The translations under genes were made by a program, and so were the position numbers. From Candidatus Zhuqueibacterota bacterium (GTDB lineage Bacteria; Zhuqueibacterota; Zhuqueibacteria; Residuimicrobiales; Krinioviventaceae): a DNA stretch of 64,000 nt. Below, piece after piece: positions 47,781 through 55,446 of the stretch. The stretch covers positions 62,001 to 126,000 of the forward strand of contig JAFGKD010000033.1 in NCBI GenBank assembly GCA_016928775.1, written 5' to 3'. Every line of letters begins with the position of its first letter. Position 1 is the stretch's first letter. Below the pieces are notes generated by a model. The model ran no database searches, was not told the origin of the DNA, and saw only the letters and a list, made by a program, of their open reading frames with translations.

Positions 47781-48793
47781 ATTTCTCCTCCGGCCAGAAG
47801 GGTTTGGATATCGGCCAAAACTTTATCGCCCGGCAGTCCTTTTTCTGTCGTCGTTTGAACGTACTCGTCCAATAGTGGCTGGACGGCCTGTTTCCAGCGA
47901 GCGGCTTCTTCTTCGGGCAATGGAATGATCGTTTTGCCTAATTCCTCAACAAACGCCTTGCCTTCAGCATCCGCGTCGTCCCAGGCCTGCCCGTGTTTTT
48001 CGATAAATTCCGCGCTCACAGAGGTGAATAACTTTTTGATATCTTTGGGCAAGGTCTCCCATTTTTCTTTATTCATCACAACAAACATACTGGTAGTATA
48101 GCCGATCACCTGCGAATTGGTGATGTAATCAATCACCTCACCCTGTTTCCAGCCTTTCAGCGTTTCAATGGGGCAAAGTGTTGCATCGACAACGCCTTTT
48201 TGCAGCGCCTCATACGTTTCCGGCTGGCTCATCCCAACAGGCGCACCACCAAGGCTTTGCACGATCTTGCTCGATAAACCGGTTGCCCGGACTTTGAGTC
48301 CTGTAAGATCAGCCAATGTTTTGACCGGCGTTTTTGAAGCGAGGATGCCCGGCCCATGCGCATGAACATACAGCGTGTGTACGTCCGCAATTTCTTCCGG
48401 TTGATACTTTTGCACAATAGCGTTGGCCACATTAGTTGCCGTCATGCCGTCCGGATAGCCAACGGGTAAATCAACTGCTTCGAGCAATGGAAAACGGCCG
48501 CGCGTATAAGCATAGCAGCTCATACCAATGTCAGAAATACCGTTGATGACACCTTCATACACCTGCGGCGCTTTGGTGAGTGAACCGCCCGGATAAACCG
48601 TAATTTCCACTCGCCCATTGGATTGTTCGTTGATAGCCTGTGCCCATGCCTCCGCCGTTTGACATTGAATGTGCGTGGGTGGGAAAAAAACGCTGTACGA
48701 CAGTTTGATCACTTTATCACCATCCGGACTGCCGCAGCCAATGACAAAAAGCATGGAGACCAGCACTGTTAAAACTGCAATCCTTTCTCTCAT
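47777..48793 (-). CDS. dctP: TRAP transporter substrate-binding lipoprotein (DctP)
   Basis: 338 residues. The signal ends with lipobox FVIGC, so the mature protein is lipid-anchored. The fold shows the DctP opening [21 protein letters not shown], the strand [43 protein letters not shown], with the conserved Arg that binds the ligand carboxylate in LKVRATG, and [17 protein letters not shown]. The usual ligands are organic acids. A Cys-rich GDI-type segment ([10 protein letters not shown]) lines the pocket. Which acid is unknown. AAGGAGAGGT precedes its ATG. The metabolic genes 0.2 kb upstream may handle the cargo. Confidence 0.92.
   Translation of the reverse strand: MRERIAVLTVLVSMLFVIGCGSPDGDKVIKLSYSVFFPPTHIQCQTAEAWAQAINEQSNGRVEITVYPGGSLTKAPQVYEGVINGISDIGMSCYAYTRGRFPLLEAVDLPVGYPDGMTATNVANAIVQKYQPEEIADVHTLYVHAHGPGILASKTPVKTLADLTGLKVRATGLSSKIVQSLGGAPVGMSQPETYEALQKGVVDATLCPIETLKGWKQGEVIDYITNSQVIGYTTSMFVVMNKEKWETLPKDIKKLFTSVSAEFIEKHGQAWDDADAEGKAFVEELGKTIIPLPEEEAARWKQAVQPLLDEYVQTTTEKGLPGDKVLADIQTLLAGGEI
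47785..47791 (-). promoter_or_regulatory. Strong ribosome binding site for the TTG start of dctQ
   Basis: GGAGGAG on the minus strand, four bases before TTG 47780-47778. It lies inside the dctP coding end and settles the non-ATG start. Confidence 0.55.
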
Positions 48794-48876
48794 TGTTACC
48801 TCTCCTTCTGTTGATCTTTTCAGGGTTTAACAACTGTGGATTATATTTGGACCTCGTATGGTAGTTGCAGGTGCTT

Positions 48877-48905
48877 ATTAAACGAAATTTTAGCACAAAA
48901 ATCAA
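48877..48905 (-). promoter_or_regulatory. Possible promoter of the dctPQM-usp operon
   Basis: On the minus strand TTGATT (48905-48900), a 17-base spacer, then TTTAAT (48882-48877), 84 bases before the dctP ATG. Spacing is ideal and the -10 matches five of six. It sits in the 183-base gap after the kinase-like gene and suggests TRAP has its own promoter. Confidence 0.4.
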
Positions 48906-48976
48906 GATGAAAGTCATGTTTGTAGAAAAATAATGCAATAGATTTTCGATGCGCTGTTTTGTTTTGCGAAAATGCT

Positions 48977-49927
48977 TTAGCGTCTAATTTTATCCGGTAA
49001 AATATAAGGATAATATAATCCCAATAGTCGATGCAGAAATCGATCAGTTTTCCGAAATGTTAGATAAATGCGCCAGATCCAGGCATCTTCACGATAATAG
49101 TCGCGCACTTCTTTGATCGTAATAGGCTCTATGGTATCTGCCAAAAATGCATTGACCGTGTCGAGAAGTGTCGGGATAAGATCCGCGCGTTGCTCTTTGT
49201 ATAAATTGGCCAGCAGGTCTATAACAACCTTACGCTGGTCATAATAGCGCGTCATGACATCCTGCACAAAAAGCAGGCGGATCAGCCACACCAAAAAGGA
49301 AGGAGCGCTGCGGAGAAAAAGTTCGCTATCCTGTTGTTCGATGCCATTCAGACGTATGAGCGGAGAGCTGATATCAAAAAAAGTGACCGCCGGCTTGTTG
49401 GCAGGTACTTTATCGTTGGAAACAAACGAAATTGCCCAATTGGATATCTGGGCATCAAAACCGATCTCAATTTTTCCTCTGTTTTTATGATTAAAATCAT
49501 AGACTTTTTGAGTTGCTTTCAGCACAACCAGTAACAGTTCACTCGCCGTTTGTTCGTTTGCATGCTTTATAATTTGATTGCCAATGCGCTCTCGAGGAAG
49601 CGACTCTTGTTTTATATAGACAATGAAACGTTTATTGTGCTCATCATGAATACAATATGTATTACTCGCCAAAACAGCGAGGCCAATTTCCTCATTGCAT
49701 GTTTTGACCCATTTGTGCACCAGCCTTTCATATTGTTCGACCTCCTGGTGCGCATAAAACATGGGCATTCTTTTATAGGCATATCGCTGACCATCGGGAT
49801 GCACTATTTCCAGGACAGTGCTGATTTCGCCATAGCCCAGAACGCGGGTTGGAATGCTGCACTTTTCCGGTTGTCTTGGATTTAAGGCTTTTTCATAGCG
49901 CTGCAAAAATGTCGATTCGTCGTTCAT
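48977..49927 (-). CDS. Unrecognised protein with kinase-fold-like motifs
   Basis: 316 residues; I do not recognise a named family. Motifs in the order of a protein-kinase or aminoglycoside-phosphotransferase fold are visible: a Gly-rich loop VLGYGEISTVLEI (30-41), Lys52 in YAYKRM, Glu residues in QEVEQYERL (61-69), D158-x4-N163 in GFDAQISNW, which is the exact Asp-to-Asn spacing of a catalytic loop, and Asp185 in FFDISSPL where the metal-binding Asp is expected. The C-terminal third is helical with aromatic residues (WIWRIYLTF). ATGA overlap with the aminotransferase gene shows coupling. A small-molecule kinase is my inference; loss of activity is possible because the HRD His is replaced. Confidence 0.55.
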   Translation of the reverse strand: MNDESTFLQRYEKALNPRQPEKCSIPTRVLGYGEISTVLEIVHPDGQRYAYKRMPMFYAHQEVEQYERLVHKWVKTCNEEIGLAVLASNTYCIHDEHNKRFIVYIKQESLPRERIGNQIIKHANEQTASELLLVVLKATQKVYDFNHKNRGKIEIGFDAQISNWAISFVSNDKVPANKPAVTFFDISSPLIRLNGIEQQDSELFLRSAPSFLVWLIRLLFVQDVMTRYYDQRKVVIDLLANLYKEQRADLIPTLLDTVNAFLADTIEPITIKEVRDYYREDAWIWRIYLTFRKTDRFLHRLLGLYYPYILPDKIRR

Positions 49928-51156
49928 AAATATGCGTCCATGGCGCGCAAAGTGCTGTCAATGCGAGAGATAATTTCAAATGCCAGATCTGCTTCTATAT
50001 TCAGAGGCGGCAATAACTGAGCAATGTGCGTGTCATTGGCAGCATAGATCGATAACAATCCGTTTTCATAGGCCATTTTGGTAAAGAGCGGTCCATATTG
50101 AGGATGCACCATCTCGATGCCCATCATCAAACCCATTTGCCGCAGGCCGACAAGTATGGAGGGATATTGGCTCACGAGTTTTCGAAAGCCCTCTTGAAAG
50201 ATGCTTGCCAGGTGTTGAACATGCGATAAAAACGTCGGATTGGATGATTTTTCCAGGACATGCAGAGCGAGTGGACACCCAACCTCGGCACCGCCGAACG
50301 TGGAGATATGGACGAACGGATCATCTTGAAAAACTTTATACAGCTTTGCTTTGCAGCACGTCGCAGTCATGGGATAGAGGCCGCCGGACATTCCTTTGCC
50401 GATCACGATGATGTCCGGAACCACAGCAAAATGCTCGACACCCCATAACGCTCCGGTTCTGCCAAAACCTGTTTGAACTTCATCGATAATAAAGATCGCC
50501 CCGGTTTGATCACAAAGTTGGCGCACCTGGGCATAAAAATCAACGTCTGGAATGGGCATACCGGAGGTGGCTGGAATGGTCTCGAAAATAACCGCAGCCG
50601 TGCCTTCATCGATACAGTCGGCCAGCGCCGGAACATCGTTGAACGGAACCTGGCAGAATCCCTCTGCTGTGTAGCCAAATGGTGAGGCGAATTTCGTGTC
50701 TCCTGCAGCCAGGGCATAGCCGGTGTGGCCGTGATAAGCGCCGACCGCCGAGATCACTTTTTTGCGCCCCGTGTAACCGCGCGCAATTTTGATAGCCAGG
50801 TCTATCGCTTCGCCGCCGCTGACACCAAATACAGTGTACGTAATATCGCCGGGCATCAGCTCGGCTAACTTTTTCCCGAGAATAGCGCGCTGCTCGCTGA
50901 TGAGATGATGGTTGCCGATATCGTATCGATCCAGACTGGCTTTGAGTATACTGACAAGTTCTTCGTTGCGATGGCCGAGATTAAAAACGCCACCATTGCA
51001 ATGGCAGTTGATAAGCTTTTTCTCACCGTCCAAATCCCAGATGGTTGCCCCATGGCGTTTTCCAATGACAAAATCAATGCCGACCGATTCGAAAAAGGCG
51101 ACCTTGCCGGGAGAAACAGTGGCACTAAAGATTTCTTTAACTTTATCCTTTTGCAT
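49924..51156 (-). CDS. Class III PLP aminotransferase
   Basis: 410 residues. PLP-binding features are VFGVSGGEAIDLAIKIA (phosphate cup), GAYHGHTGYALAAG, IIDEVQTGFGRTG (Asp and Gln contacts) and Lys254 in IIVIGKGMSGGLYPM. HISTFGGAEVGCPLAL lies at the dimer contact. The family includes 4-aminobutyrate, ornithine and beta-amino acid transaminases and GSA aminomutase; the substrate cannot be assigned. It lies 9 bases after the secernin-like gene and overlaps the kinase-like gene by four bases, so all are one operon with the nucleoside hydrolase. Confidence 0.85.
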   Translation of the reverse strand: MQKDKVKEIFSATVSPGKVAFFESVGIDFVIGKRHGATIWDLDGEKKLINCHCNGGVFNLGHRNEELVSILKASLDRYDIGNHHLISEQRAILGKKLAELMPGDITYTVFGVSGGEAIDLAIKIARGYTGRKKVISAVGAYHGHTGYALAAGDTKFASPFGYTAEGFCQVPFNDVPALADCIDEGTAAVIFETIPATSGMPIPDVDFYAQVRQLCDQTGAIFIIDEVQTGFGRTGALWGVEHFAVVPDIIVIGKGMSGGLYPMTATCCKAKLYKVFQDDPFVHISTFGGAEVGCPLALHVLEKSSNPTFLSHVQHLASIFQEGFRKLVSQYPSILVGLRQMGLMMGIEMVHPQYGPLFTKMAYENGLLSIYAANDTHIAQLLPPLNIEADLAFEIISRIDSTLRAMDAYL

Positions 51157-51165
51157 GCTCCACTC

Positions 51166-52524
51166 CTATTCGGGCATTTGCGCCTTTTTATTAAACTGTC
51201 TCCAGGCACACTTTTGCAAAAATTTCTGTCGCTTTATTCCTTGAGCGGAAATTTTTTTAGACCATTTATCCTCGAGAGACGCGGCTTTGGCAAAACTCGC
51301 GTCGGAAAATTTGTCTCTTTTTTCTTGTGTGTCTGCGGCCATGTCGAGGGCATGTTGAATGAATTCTCGTTCCAGGTGATCCCGCTCTTCATCAATTTCG
51401 TGAATATTGGCCGAATAATTGTACAAAATATGTCGATGCAGCCGCTCATGCCTCCAGAAAAGCGAGGTGCCATCGTAACGGCCTTGATTGGGCAAAGTTG
51501 TGGCGGGCTGCGTAGAATCAATCCAGATTGGCTTGAAAATACTCGTGCATGGCGCGGCCGTGCCAGTGACAAAAAACGTTGGATGCACCGGATGTAAATG
51601 ACATACGAGCGATCCGGTGGTTTGACTGACTCGAACAGGACCAAAACCTGCGTGCATGCAGACGTTAGCGCCAAACAGACCGCGATCCGGTGAATAGGGA
51701 GCAGTTTCGCCATGATCTCGCAAAATCGACATCATTGTGTTCACGCTGATATCACCGGATTGTCTGGAGAGCATTTGCATGGTTCGCGCCCGCCTGTTTC
51801 GGCTGTCGCTGAATGTAGTGTATAAATAATCCGAGTAGCACTTGGCAAAATTGAAGTCCGCTGCGCTTTTGCACCATTTTTTTGCAATCGCATAATCCAC
51901 AAGATCGGATGACGCTTTGTCCCACTCTTTTTCAATGGTGATGCCATTGGAAATGGAATAGACGCCAAAAATTTGTTTTGCTGCCCACATTTTGCCAGCC
52001 GTTTCCAAAACCCAGGCGTCGCCGGGATCCGCAATTAAAAAACTGTTATGATAATAGAGCTTGTGTTCAAAACCGCACTTGCCGCCTTGACCATATTGCT
52101 CCAGCAAGTGTATGATCAGCGCAACAGCTTCGCTTGCGGTAGCGGCTCGCTCCAGGGCCAGCCGCAAAAAATCCATGCCGATGAGTCCGGGCTTTTTTTC
52201 ATATGCTATTTTCGTAAAAACCGCCTCATTGCCGATAGCCACGCCTTTTTCGTTGACACCCATTTCCGCACCCCATATCCAAAAGGGCTTGGCTAACAGC
52301 AAAGCATAGGTGTGCTCAACCCGGGGAATATCGATATATGTACATTTAACGATTGATCCTTTGGGATAATGCTGAGCCGGAACCAAAACAATCTGATGTG
52401 CCTCATTTGGCTCGCGATCCGAATTTTTTCCGAACAGCATGACACCATCCCGCGTGCTTGAACCTGTGGCGACAATGGTGTCACAACTGGCGGGAGTATA
52501 AAATTTTATATTTGAAGGACACAC
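51166..52524 (-). CDS. Secernin-like N-terminal-nucleophile hydrolase (peptidase family C69)
   Basis: 452 residues from GTG 52524 (GAGAGGT upstream). Cys14 in TPASCDTIVATG is the expected Ntn nucleophile, exposed if the first 13 residues are removed. MLFGKNSDREPNEAHQIVLVP is the C69/secernin signature (visible as FGKNSDREPNEA), followed by AEMGVNEKGVAIGNEAVFT and DPGDAWVLETAGKMWAAK. C69 enzymes cleave dipeptides or other amides; secernins are poorly understood. The C-terminal 100 residues are charged and helical. Codons from 52677 overlap the nucleoside hydrolase end and are not part of the gene. It sits between that hydrolase and the aminotransferase. Confidence 0.82.
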   Translation of the reverse strand: MCPSNIKFYTPASCDTIVATGSSTRDGVMLFGKNSDREPNEAHQIVLVPAQHYPKGSIVKCTYIDIPRVEHTYALLLAKPFWIWGAEMGVNEKGVAIGNEAVFTKIAYEKKPGLIGMDFLRLALERAATASEAVALIIHLLEQYGQGGKCGFEHKLYYHNSFLIADPGDAWVLETAGKMWAAKQIFGVYSISNGITIEKEWDKASSDLVDYAIAKKWCKSAADFNFAKCYSDYLYTTFSDSRNRRARTMQMLSRQSGDISVNTMMSILRDHGETAPYSPDRGLFGANVCMHAGFGPVRVSQTTGSLVCHLHPVHPTFFVTGTAAPCTSIFKPIWIDSTQPATTLPNQGRYDGTSLFWRHERLHRHILYNYSANIHEIDEERDHLEREFIQHALDMAADTQEKRDKFSDASFAKAASLEDKWSKKISAQGIKRQKFLQKCAWRQFNKKAQMPE

Positions 52525-52562
52525 TTTGTACCTCTCACTGTTGTTGTATCTATGACGTCCCT

Positions 52563-53564
52563 CTACTCCACCAGGACATAATCCTGCATCGTCGCAAAAA
52601 AGTCCGCTAAAATCGCCTCGCGATCGAAATTCTCCCAGATGATGATTTTTCGTGGATTCTCCGACCGTTCCTGCCATTGGCCATCCTGCAAAATCGGCGC
52701 GGGAATTTCAGTGGCTGTCGCCCAGTCAGGATTTTTGACGATCGCAACGGCTGCCATATCAAAAAGCGCGCGCGACGGAGGATCACCGTACAAATCAGTG
52801 TTCTGAAAAAGATTGATCGAATAGTCGCCAAAAGTGCTAAATTGACCGCCATGCCGCCCGATAACCGGCGGTGAGATTTTCGGACCAGCGCCGGGCATGT
52901 TTTTTCCCATATCGCCTGGTGTGACACGAACGGCGTCAGTGCCGGAGGATTTGCCATATCGGACAATGGCACATTCCAGTGGGACATCCAGATTCAAAAG
53001 GACGTTCAATGCCGGCTCGTCATTCACCTGGTTATATTCGCCGGGCTCGGGGTAGTTGGAGCCGAGCCAGACAATGCGTACTTTATTGACGATGGACGGA
53101 TCTTTCTTCAAAGCCAGGGCAATGTTGGTCAATTTCCCAACGGGTAGCAGGACAAGTGTGCCAGATGCTTGTTCATGCGCTTTATTGATAATATAATTCA
53201 CTGCTTCGACGCCATCAAAATCTGAGGAGTCTACCTTGTCTTGAATCTCTTCAAAAGACCCATTGGCACCTTTGTACACTTTAATCTTCGGAAAAACATT
53301 GCAGAGCCTGACGATACGCTCCGCCTCCGCAGCGTGCTCGTTGATATCCCCGCCATTTCGTGTGGCGTTGACGGTGATGCCATCCACATCAAATACTGTG
53401 CCGTTCAAAAGCAGATAGGCGATGGCGTGCTGATCATCGAGCTCATTATTGGCATCCGTGTCAAGAATGACGCGAATTTTTGCTGTGGATGATGTTTCTA
53501 AAGATGGTGTGCATGACAAAAAAGCGACGACCCCGATGAGTAAAAAACTGATCTGGATTCTCAT
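52563..53564 (-). CDS. Inosine-uridine-type nucleoside hydrolase, lipoprotein
   Basis: 333 residues. A signal peptide with lipobox AFLSC anchors it to a membrane. The Ca-binding motif is VILDTDANNELDDQHAIAY (classic DTDxGxDDxxA, with Ala-Asn replacing Pro-Gly). LVLLPVGKLTNIALAL and WLGSNYPEPGEYN follow, the latter taking the MGG-x-N position, and RALFDMAAVAIVKNPDWA contributes the late Asp. Most relatives are cytosolic ribonucleoside hydrolases, so the lipoprotein form is notable and suggests attack on an extracytoplasmic N-glycoside. First gene of the four-gene set that precedes the TRAP operon. Confidence 0.85.
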   Translation of the reverse strand: MRIQISFLLIGVVAFLSCTPSLETSSTAKIRVILDTDANNELDDQHAIAYLLLNGTVFDVDGITVNATRNGGDINEHAAEAERIVRLCNVFPKIKVYKGANGSFEEIQDKVDSSDFDGVEAVNYIINKAHEQASGTLVLLPVGKLTNIALALKKDPSIVNKVRIVWLGSNYPEPGEYNQVNDEPALNVLLNLDVPLECAIVRYGKSSGTDAVRVTPGDMGKNMPGAGPKISPPVIGRHGGQFSTFGDYSINLFQNTDLYGDPPSRALFDMAAVAIVKNPDWATATEIPAPILQDGQWQERSENPRKIIIWENFDREAILADFFATMQDYVLVE

Positions 53565-53695
53565 TTTTAGACCTCACTCTAATTATAATGTGTTTGATTT
53601 GAAAATACAAAATCCACATATTCAACTCAAGGAGAAAGCACTTGAATTTAGAAAAACGATTCTCTACATTTTTTCACTTTTGGCCGAGGAAAAAT

Positions 53696-55387
53696 ATGAC
53701 AAAAAAATCAGTTGCTTTTTTCTATGCAGTGATCGCTGTATTGCTCAAATGTGCGAGTCAGGGTTATCCCCCCGGCGGCCCGGAAGATCGAACAGCACCC
53801 TTCATCGTGCACACGCATCCAGCCAGGGATACTACAAACGTTCCAGTGGATATTAAACCGACAATTATCTTCAGCGAACCTGTCAATCCCACATCATGCC
53901 AGGAAGCCCTTTTTATCACACCCTTTCCGGGCGAGAATATTCGCTACAAGTGGAAGCGCGACAAAGAGTTGACAATCATCTTTGGTGAAGCGCTGCTGGA
54001 GAATCGAACGTATGTCTTCACAATTGGTGCGGGCACCAAAGATCGCCGCAACAATGCCATGCAGAGTTCATTCACTTTGGCCTTTTCAACCGGGGACGTA
54101 CTGGATAAGGCACGTATTCAGGGATTTGTTTATGGCGATCGCGTCGAGGGCACGCAAATTTGGGCATACGATTTAGCTGATACAACAACAGCGGATCCAT
54201 CAACTTTTTTTCCGCTCTATATTACCCAGGTCGGCACGAACGGTGCTTACCAGCTCACCAACATGGCACTCGGCAACTACAGGCTTTTTGCGGTTCTCGA
54301 TCGGGATGTAAATAACAGATATAACGTTGAGTACGATATGCTTGGCGTTGGCAGCCGGGATGTCTTGTTAGACTCGAGCTCTTTTGATATCGACAATTTT
54401 AACTTTCGTACCACCTTGCAAGACACAACGCCCCCCCGGGTGATCGCGGCGATCGCGCCAGATTGGCATCATGTTGATCTTCGCTTTAGTGAAAGTATGT
54501 TGCCGGATTGCCTGGCCACAGTTTCAAACTATAGTATTGTGAGCGAGAATAATTCACTGGAGATTCTAAACGCTTCCCATGATTTTTACAATGCCGCTGT
54601 GGTCCACCTGGCGACTGCAAAGCAAGATTCAAATAGCGAATATCATCTGTTTGTCAAAGAGGCTTATGATTTAAGCTATCTGCCCATGTTAGCCGATTCC
54701 AACGCTGCATCTTTTATCGGCAGTGCTGTCCCGGATACCGCCAAACCCGCCTATTTGACCATGCAGCCGCGTGACAGCTCGAAATTTGTACTTTCATTTA
54801 CCCCATTGCATTTTTATTTTTCCGAGGCGATAAAACCGGAAACGATTCAATCACATTTGGTTGTGGCAGACACCCTGGGGGATACGATCAAGGGAACAAT
54901 TACGTGGCCGGAAAAATCACATTTCATTTACACACCAACACAACAATTTGCAGCCGAGCGATTTTATCTGACAACGCTGCCAGTCGATTCAGTTTTTGAT
55001 CTCACCGGTAATCCATTGGCCGATACGCTGTTTCAACGGCAGTTCACCTCAATTAATCCGGATACTTTGACGGCGATTTCCGGCACTGTTCGCGATGCCG
55101 ATACAACGGCGAGTGGTCCATTCTTTTTACGCGCCAGATCAACCGATGAGAAAAATAGTAACAACTATAATATATGGCTGGATCAGCCTGGCTTATATGC
55201 GATCAAGAATATGTTGCCAGGATCATACATCATTGAACTTTATCGGGATGAGGATAACAACGGTCGATTTAGCTATGGCAGTGCTTTCCCATTTTCACCC
55301 GCGGAACGATTTTGGGTTTATGCGGATACGATCACTGTCCGCGCGCGATGGCCGAACGACGGTGAGGACCTGATGCTGCCGGAGTGA
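53696..55387 (+). CDS. Ig-like domain lipoprotein (FCB-type GGP-D-PP signature)
   Basis: 563 residues from ATG 53696 with GAGG five bases upstream. The N-terminus ends in a Cys (VLLKCASQG) followed by YPPGGPEDRTAPF, close to the GGPxDxxPP stretch of a Bacteroidota/FCB lipoprotein family. A Big_5 (SbsA-type Ig-like) domain follows (PVDIKPTIIFSEPVNPTS, RTYVFTIGAGTKDRRNNAM), then repeats of similar domains (FTPLHFYFSEAIKPETI, STEY-type strands) and a carboxypeptidase-regulatory-like end (GSYIIELYRDEDNNGRFSYG). A role in envelope structure is inferred. A TTG start at 53642 with AAGGAG is also well placed and would add 18 basic residues. Lys before Cys is unusual for a lipobox. Confidence 0.72.
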   Translation: MTKKSVAFFYAVIAVLLKCASQGYPPGGPEDRTAPFIVHTHPARDTTNVPVDIKPTIIFSEPVNPTSCQEALFITPFPGENIRYKWKRDKELTIIFGEALLENRTYVFTIGAGTKDRRNNAMQSSFTLAFSTGDVLDKARIQGFVYGDRVEGTQIWAYDLADTTTADPSTFFPLYITQVGTNGAYQLTNMALGNYRLFAVLDRDVNNRYNVEYDMLGVGSRDVLLDSSSFDIDNFNFRTTLQDTTPPRVIAAIAPDWHHVDLRFSESMLPDCLATVSNYSIVSENNSLEILNASHDFYNAAVVHLATAKQDSNSEYHLFVKEAYDLSYLPMLADSNAASFIGSAVPDTAKPAYLTMQPRDSSKFVLSFTPLHFYFSEAIKPETIQSHLVVADTLGDTIKGTITWPEKSHFIYTPTQQFAAERFYLTTLPVDSVFDLTGNPLADTLFQRQFTSINPDTLTAISGTVRDADTTASGPFFLRARSTDEKNSNNYNIWLDQPGLYAIKNMLPGSYIIELYRDEDNNGRFSYGSAFPFSPAERFWVYADTITVRARWPNDGEDLMLPE

Positions 55388-55406
55388 TTCGATGCGGAAG
55401 TGTCGC

Positions 55407-55446
55407 AAAAAAAAGCCCGAGCACATGGTTCGGGCGTATTTTTTTA
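55407..55446. terminator. Bidirectional intrinsic terminator between convergent genes
   Basis: An A-run (55407-55414), a 6-bp GC-rich stem (55415-55420 GCCCGA with 55430-55435 TCGGGC), a 9-base loop and a T-run (55439-55445). It serves the Ig-like lipoprotein from one side and clpC from the other; the clpC stop lies within the T-run. Confidence 0.8.
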
